64,000 bases of DNA from the NCBI RefSeq assembly GCF_902459465.1, contig NC_047073.1, positions 5,828,001 to 5,892,000 of the forward strand. The letters are read 5' to 3'. The notes beneath the pieces were generated by a model, which worked only from the letters and a program-made list of their open reading frames with translations, did not search any database and was not told the DNA's origin. The translations under genes were made by a program, and so were the position numbers. The DNA is from Asterias rubens. Lineage: Eukaryota; Echinodermata; Asteroidea; Forcipulatida; Asteriidae. Of this stretch, positions 57,130-64,000 are shown piece after piece. Position 1 is the first letter of the stretch; every line of letters begins with the position of its first letter.

Positions 57130-59320
57130 ATGTTAAGCCAAGGAACCAAGGATGAGCAGCCACTGCAGTTGAGATGATCGTAGCCATCCATCCTCCCGTC
57201 TGTCGTGAGGATGGAGGGGTACGATTATTGCAACTATTGAACTAAAAAATTATGTGTGTTCTAGAAGAATTAAACGTGGTTCCATAATACTCACTGCGAA
57301 TGCAACGCGATTGTCAATGTCCCAAATTCGCAAAGATCATTTCAGACGAGTTGAGATGTGCTGAGCTCCTGCAAAATGTGAAAACAGCTCTGTGAAGTAA
57401 AATTCACTTCACACAAAGCATTCGCAGGAAGTATGGCCCGGCCTTAAATAATTCAAATGAATGTTTTACATTTTGATGTCTACGCACCCACCTTAGTAAA
57501 CACAGTTCCTGGAACATGTTTTGCAAAGTTAAATCATGTTATTGTTTTTAACGATGAGATGATTATAAATCAAAGTGCAGGATAGATAATTGTCAGGGGG
57601 GGGGGGTGTTATAATGTATAGTCGGAAAGCCCTTTTTAATAAGGTTGATACTAGTACTAAACATCCTAAGAAATATTTCTTACAATGCAACATACAAGGC
57701 ACTATCACGGGTGGGGGGGATAATCTTGAAATTTAAAAGTGATTTGGTTTGTTTTTCTTAAAGATTGTGTGAAAATGGTTGCCTGTAAATTGCCTGGTTT
57801 TATATCGACTCTGTTTCAACAACATGTCACTGGGCATCAACAACAAATCCATTTGCATAAACAGATGCAACAAAGAGACAGCAAGGACCAAATAGTATTA
57901 TTCTCACCAGTTTGCCGTTATATAATTTGTCAACTTAAAACTTCAATATATTTTTTCACAAAAATTACTTTATATTTATCAGAACCATTGTTGACAAGTA
58001 TTAGCTTCATGTGTTTGGATTGTAAAGCCAGCAGTGCATTTAAAGGGAAGGTACACGTTTGGTAATTACTCAAAACAAATATTAGCTTAAAAACTGACTT
58101 GGTAACGAGCATTGGAGAGCTGTTGATAGTATAAAACATTGTGAGAAACGGCTCCCTCTAAAGTAGCATAGATTTTGAAATAGAGGTAATTTCTAACTAA
58201 AATAATAAAAGACTTCTAGCTAGAAGTCTTTTATTCCTATCTGAAAGCACACAAATTCGTCCAACAAGGGTGTTTTTTCTTTCATCATTTTCTCCCAACT
58301 CCATTGACCAATTGAGCTCAAATTTTTACAGGTTTGTTATTTTATGCATATGTTGAGATACACCAAATGAGAACACTGGTCTTTGACAATTACCAATAGT
58401 GTACCATCCCTTTAAGTGGCTGTTTAGTAATTTGTAGTAGTGTTTCAGCTGGCTAATGAACTGTGCTAAATGTAGGTGGTTGAAATTCAACCTGATGGTT
58501 GAAGCAAAACTAAGTGTACAAACTGACCAGAATGCACAACATCCACGTTGTGAGTTCTTTATACATGTAGAGGTTAAAGGAAACACGTTGTGAGTTCTTC
58601 ATACATGTAGAGGTTAAAGGAAACACTTATAAATTACACAAAATTATCATTGTTTTACGTAATTGATTTTTCCTTTTTGTTAAATCTTTAAAGTAGGTGA
58701 TGGATAGAAAAGACACATCAATGTGTAATATTAATTTTAATAATTGTTTACTAGATTTATATATCAATTCTTTGGCATTAGTTGTTGATGTGAAAGGAAA
58801 ATTAGTATATAATATGATGTACTAACTAGTGTGAATATATTAAACAAATTGTGCTTTTATAACGGTTTATGTTTATCTTTGTACGTTTTTAAAGCCTTTT
58901 ATAAAAGACTAATAAATATTTTATTTGAAAAATGTTGTGGCACCTTTTGCATTTTTTCAGCTGATTAATGATTTCCTTATTTTTCTCTTTGTTACAGTTG
59001 TGCCATAAAGCCTTGAAAACACTGTACAAACTATTATTTGTTTTTCAAAAACAAAGTTGTTCATGTATATATCTGATTTTGAAGTTATGCAAATTTACAT
59101 TTTTGGAATGCAGAGTCGCAGACTTGGTACAATGTATATTTATGAAATTGTAAATTTGTTAGAATTGTGTGTTTGGATTTTTTCAGCTTTGCCAGTCTAA
59201 ACCTTTGCCTCATTTATGGCATGTTTTGTTTTTTGCACAACTTTTGTTAATGCAAGTGTTAGTTGAAAAGCCACATTAGAAGGTACATTATTAATAAAGT
59301 GTGGTTTTAACAGAAACAGA
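57130..59320 (+). other. Probable TMEM53 3'UTR
   Basis: No coding frame is convincing. Candidate polyadenylation signals are AATAAATATTTT near 58910 and TTAATAAAGTGTGG near 59290. The stretch holds a poly-G run near 57597 and a family-A MITE (58040-58415). An 80-base segment is locally duplicated near 58540-58625 (AACACGTTGTGAGTTCTT). Confidence 0.45.
58040..58415. mobile_element. TTAA-type MITE family A with substituted central hairpin
   Basis: TTAA at both edges, ends AGGGAAGGTACACGTTTGG and AATAGTGTACCATCCC. The centre is AAAGACTTCTAGC and its inverse, unrelated to the GAGACCTCA stem of other copies. It probably lies in the TMEM53 3'UTR. Confidence 0.8.
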
Positions 59321-59499
59321 ATTTGTTCAGATATCCCTTTTACTGTTTGTAATGAGGTGTGAGTAATCATTTGTATTGCCCAATTATGCTGGGGTCAATT
59401 TCACTACAAACTTAGAACCATTTGCAAAATAAACAAGGCGTCGCCCTCTCCAAGATGAAACAACAGGCCTGATATTTGATTCCCTTAAAATAAATACAC

Positions 59500-62400
59500 A
59501 ACATTGTTCATATGATCCACACAAACAAGTAAAACACCATTTTTTTTTACAAAACCAAACTTTTTATTCTTTACCTGCTTGTCTTCATTAATATAATACA
59601 TACATGTGAACATTTTTTTGGGTCATGTTTCCAAGTTTTGTTGATCTTAACAATCTTACAATTCATAAACCATTCTTTTTTTTATGTCCTGCAAAGCACA
59701 AGTTTGCTCAAGTTATCTATTGGACAAGAAATACAGTATGCTTACAAACGGGATGGTAAAAAAAAATCACTTTTATTCAAACCTACAAAACTTTGTTTGG
59801 TATTTTTCTCTCCCAGAGTATAAAAACAGACTATCTCTTGGTTGGTCTGTAGTTTTAGCAAAACAAGACTTCAGTTTGTAAAGTGCACAGAGCTAAGTAT
59901 AATATTATAAACATTGAAGTGTACACTTCAAAACAGACCAACACTCGCTGCCAATCTATTGTACCTTCTTAGCATTTTTGAATACTTTCAGTGTAAGTAA
60001 TTTTTAACCCAGTCAATAGCACTCTCCAACTTATCTGACCAATATACTTGTAAGTTGATCCAAGGATAGACACCAAAGGAAAAGATTTTGTACCTAAAAT
60101 GTACACACATACGTAAGATCGTTCCCTCAAGAGACCAACACGCGGTTTGTTCCAAAAGGGTCCGAATACAAGAAGACATAAGTTAAGCAGTTATAAAATA
60201 GTTATAAAGGAATGAAAGATACACTGTAGTATAATACAGCCTGGTTACTGAATATCTTAAGAAAAAACAAAAACGAAAACTCAAAAGTCTTGTTGGAGAA
60301 GAGGAAATCAACATAACATCTTCTCCCGACAAAACTTCTGTCAGAGAAATTATTTGCACCAAGACTTTTAACTTTTACACATGAGAATAAAAAAAAATGT
60401 GATCGTCTAGCATCATCACTTATCAAGGCCTTCAGGTTTCAAAAACCAATTCATTAAACTGACATCAAATTAAAATAAATTTTGCCATTTGTATTGCCTG
60501 CATTTATTTCGCAACATTACAACAACAAAAAATGGCATGAACAGTTTGCAAATTTCTAGTCTCCCATCTTAAATGTTTTTCTTCTCTTAAAAAGTGCAAA
60601 TAATTTCTCCAATGTGCCAAGTGGTCACCCTCCACAATGAAAACAAAAACCAAAAACCAAATCTTGGCACATTTATTTCTTCTCTCCCCCGTCTGTTATT
60701 AACCAACAGGTTATTATATGCTAAGAACTACACTACAGAGTATAAAGAATAATATATTACAGAGAGACAGTTTCATAATCAACAGCCTATATAGAAGTAA
60801 GAAAAAACCATGTAGAAATCACATGAAAAGCTGTAAAAAGCTATAACAGCGTACACATCTAGAACGGGATTAATGATGTTACAAGGCATGCAAATAACAA
60901 ACTGGTTGCTTAACAACAAGAGGCCAAAGGATAGCTACCAGCTTGAATGCCGCTATCAAACAAAAGGAATTTCACTCATTGTCAACATGAAGGGGATAGG
61001 ATGGTGGTGAATGGATAGTTTGTACAGAACAGCTATAGACCCCCTGCACCAAGTGGAACACACCTCCAAAACAATAGACCTTTTCGCAAAAAAAAACATT
61101 GCGCAAGCGCTACCTGTTGCAAAAGGTGCAAGCTGGTCTAATTAGCGATCAAACTTGATCGCTAGCTAGACCAGCATGCACCTCATTCCATGCCCATTAC
61201 ACACGTACCAAGTACTTGTGATAAGGTCTACGTGCGTCTACGATTTCCGCCATTTTGGGCATCAACTCGTTAATGCACATTTTGACTCCACAAAATGGCG
61301 GAAACAGGATGGGCGTGTGTAGGTGCGTTGTGCAAGGGGTTTATAGGGAGAGGTGGTAAGGATAGACTGACCACATGATGAGGAAGCAAGGGTGGGTGGT
61401 TCCAGAAAGGGGAACTCCCCCTAGGTTCCACCACTGCAATACTTCACAGGAATTCTTCTCTATGAAATTATTTTTCTTACAGAGAAAATGATTGAAATTT
61501 CTTTTGCAATAAGAGGAGCAATCGAAGGACAAGTCACATTCAGATGAATAGGATAGTAACAGATTAAAGTTAAAGTCTGCTTAGTAACAAGAAAGCTCTT
61601 TATCAAAAACTGATTACAGAAAATGAGCAATTTACAATTCAAGCATATAAATCATAGGCAATGGGGTTAAGCAACAAATCCCACTGACGTAAATAAATCT
61701 CATTTCTGCAATACCAAACATTGTTTTTTTTTTATGGGGAATGTATCACTTCAAATTATTTTAGTATGGTCACAGTACAGCAAATTATTTATGGTTGAAC
61801 AATTAAAAAGCTAAGACACAATGGACAATTTGAACAGTAAATTTAGAATTGTTTAGCTATTTTGACTAGACAGAACACAATAAGCCTATGTTGAGTTTCA
61901 AACTTGAGACTGCAATGGCTTCTGTCAAGAACTAACACATTTCTCATGCTGTATTTAAATCCAAAATCTTGGGGTGTTTTTTATTTGTTGAAAAGGGGAA
62001 AAGATTAAAAGCATGACTGACTGGTATATTTTAAAGCAACGGGAGCTCACAAAAGGAGTAACTCAGAAAATTGAAGAGCAGAAAACACAATTACAGAAAT
62101 AAACACCAAATACAACAGATATTGAAGAAGGTCATAGAACAAAGGTCAGAGGTCAGAGCACCAGCAGAATACAGGGTAATTAAAAACCAAATTTTCCCAA
62201 CATCTGCTGGTGCAATCATTCCTAACTAGTAATAGAGCAAAGAGCGGAAAGTATGACACAGAACGAGAGAGAAATGCAGGAGAGAAAAACGCTAGAAATA
62301 CCTGTACACTACGTCAGGGATGAAAAACAGTTAAGATATGACAGCAAGTTGTATAGATTTGAGGGAAATGACATGGACATAAGGCTGTTGATATGTAAAG

Positions 62401-64000
62401 AGAATTAGAAAGGCTGTGTGAAGGAGTGTAGGGAAAAAAACTAGAAAGCAGTGTTTAAGGCACACAGTTTTTATTTTTTATTCTTTTTTTTTGTTTTATA
62501 ATTATTTTATTTTTTCAGCCTTCTTTATGGAATGATCTCCAAAGTTGTGGTCCAAAGTGGAATGTTTTATCAATAATTCACAATCAGGCAAGTTACATAT
62601 TTTGATTTGGGGATGCCACCAGGATCCATGTCATCACCATGGTTATGACCTTCTTGGCCAGACAGTCAAAATTGCACATAGCGCTGCCATTGTACAACAC
62701 ACTCCAAATCAAAATACATAACTTGGTTCTGTGTCTGGCTTTGAAGAATTGATTTCAGAATAAAAAGGTATTGACCAACCACCCTAAGTGCCCTATAAGC
62801 AGAGACAATCAAACTCATCCTCAAGGTGTTCTCAATTTGTCTTTCCTTATATACAAGATTTTTCTTCTTCTAAAAAATAAAAAAGGTGCAGGAAATTCTA
62901 TGCACTATTCAATTTAATACTGGCAATAATGCGTACAACTTAAGGGGTGCGTTATGGCAGTCATAATCAATAACCGTTATGGTCATTGGCCAATTCGATC
63001 GAAACAGTTATTGGCTATGAACGCCAAAATGCACGCTAGAATGGTTGGTAAATACAGATTAAAAAAAGCTCAACTTCGAATTTGACATGGAGCCAATTCC
63101 AATTTCAGGCAGTTCACGTCATTAATATTATTTTATAAAAAAAACAAAAAACAAAAAACAACAACATGCAACTACACGTCCCAACAATATCGTCTGTATC
63201 TACAAAATCTGAGTTTTTTATACTCTGAAAAAATCTTACACTGTATTTCAATCTACAAGAAATGGATTTAACATTACAACGACTGGTACCAAAATATATA
63301 TGCAAGCCTCAAAAATCTTGTTTTATCTTCTTCTTCTTAACAAAGCATCCCAAATTGGTTTTTAAAAATCTTTAAAAAACAAACAAAATTTTGAAATCAA
63401 AGCAATATTCAAACCGAATAACCCAAACAAAATAGAAATGAACGACCCTGCAACTATTTCATGAATTTAACAGGATGCTGAAAGATCAAACTTTGTATAT
63501 TGAAAAATTAAAATTTACGTATAAGTTGTACAATTTCGAGGGTAATGGCAACAAAAGGAAAAATCCATGTTTCATGTTTACTTTTGAAAAAAGAAATAAT
63601 AAATTAAGAGAAAAAAAGGAGGAAAAAAACAGTAAAGAACTCAAAAACCATTTTTGGTTAGTGGTTTTAACATTGTCAAAACATGGAACAGTACTGACTG
63701 ATTTGGGTTGGTTCTTGGGTTAACCAAGTTTTCCCACATGCTTTTTAGCTTGTTGTTTTCTTTTACTTTACAAATTGCACCTCACAAACTTATTTATAAA
63801 CAAACGAAAGTAGCTAGCAATACCCATCTCAAGAATTGCAGCTTTGATGTTTTGCTTCTTCTTTTTAAGCCTCAGATATCATCTTGGCTCCAAAAATAAA
63901 AACTCAACTTAATTGCAAAGTTAAGCAGATAAATTGTTTAACTCGGTGGAAGCGACCCCCGAAACGATCCCTACCAAGTAAATACTAAATTGTAGTTCAA
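59500..64000. other. AT-rich DNA without recognised genes; possible minus-strand 3'UTR
   Basis: No exon with family similarity or good splice signals was found on either strand. The DNA is uniformly AT-rich with many short A and T runs, and largely free of the SINE and MITE families common elsewhere. On the minus strand, GAATAAAAAGTTTGG near 59556-59571 could be a polyadenylation signal. A long 3'UTR of a gene beyond the right edge would explain these traits, but this is inference. Confidence 0.35.
61031..61347. mobile_element. Inverted-repeat element, about 317 bp
   Basis: Left CTATAGACCCCCTGCACC and right GTGCAAGGGGTTTATAG are imperfect inverse complements. Inside are GCTGGTCTAATTAGCGATCA with its inverse, and two CGCCATTTTG / CAAAATGGCG segments facing each other. 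The AGCATGCACCT core is shared with 50740-50790. Confidence 0.6.

Overview
This is a eukaryotic, intron-rich, AT-rich window with no operons, Shine-Dalgarno sites or CRISPR. Gene content (a glutamate transporter, a mitochondrial aminoacyl-tRNA synthetase, a TMEM53 protein), GT-AG introns of 0.3-7 kb and very dense MITE and tRNA-derived SINE families point to a marine deuterostome, most likely an echinoderm such as a sea star. The organism is an inference.

Layout. 1-10.4 kb: mostly non-coding, with a candidate two-exon minus-strand gene for a 105-residue secreted protein (signal-peptide exon 10298-10379, terminal exon 3283-3518). 10.4-14.2 kb: transposon-rich, including one MITE nested in another. 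14.2-23.4 kb, minus: an SLC1 excitatory amino-acid transporter in 8 coding exons (851 aa) with an extra extracellular domain of about 300 residues. 25.7-32.5 kb and 33.5-39.7 kb, plus: two tandem paralogous genes for secreted FG-GAP/VCBS-type proteins (428 and 426 aa), each of nine coding exons, with exons 2-9 identical in length and phase. 40.6-41.2 kb: a hAT-like element with an 8-bp target duplication. 41.8-55.9 kb, minus: the mitochondrial prolyl-tRNA synthetase PARS2 (476 aa, 11 coding exons plus a 5'UTR exon). 56.25-57.13 kb, plus: an intronless TMEM53-family gene, divergent from PARS2 across about 330 bp. 57.1-59.3 kb: its probable 3'UTR. 59.5-64 kb: AT-rich DNA without recognisable coding, possibly the 3'UTR of a minus-strand gene beyond the right edge.

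I joined exons by hand. The summed exon lengths are multiples of three in every multi-exon model, and the proteins match family motifs for SLC1, PARS2 and TMEM53. The genes do not form one pathway; only the FG-GAP pair (tandem duplicates) and PARS2/TMEM53 (shared promoter region) are linked by arrangement.

The most unusual signals are: a 20-copy 31-bp array built from the intron/exon junction of the last exon of the second FG-GAP gene, giving 18 intact decoy splice acceptors; further duplicated splice junctions in SLC1 and PARS2; the enlarged SLC1 ectodomain carried largely by one frame-preserving exon; and MITEs whose central hairpin is kept while its sequence is replaced.
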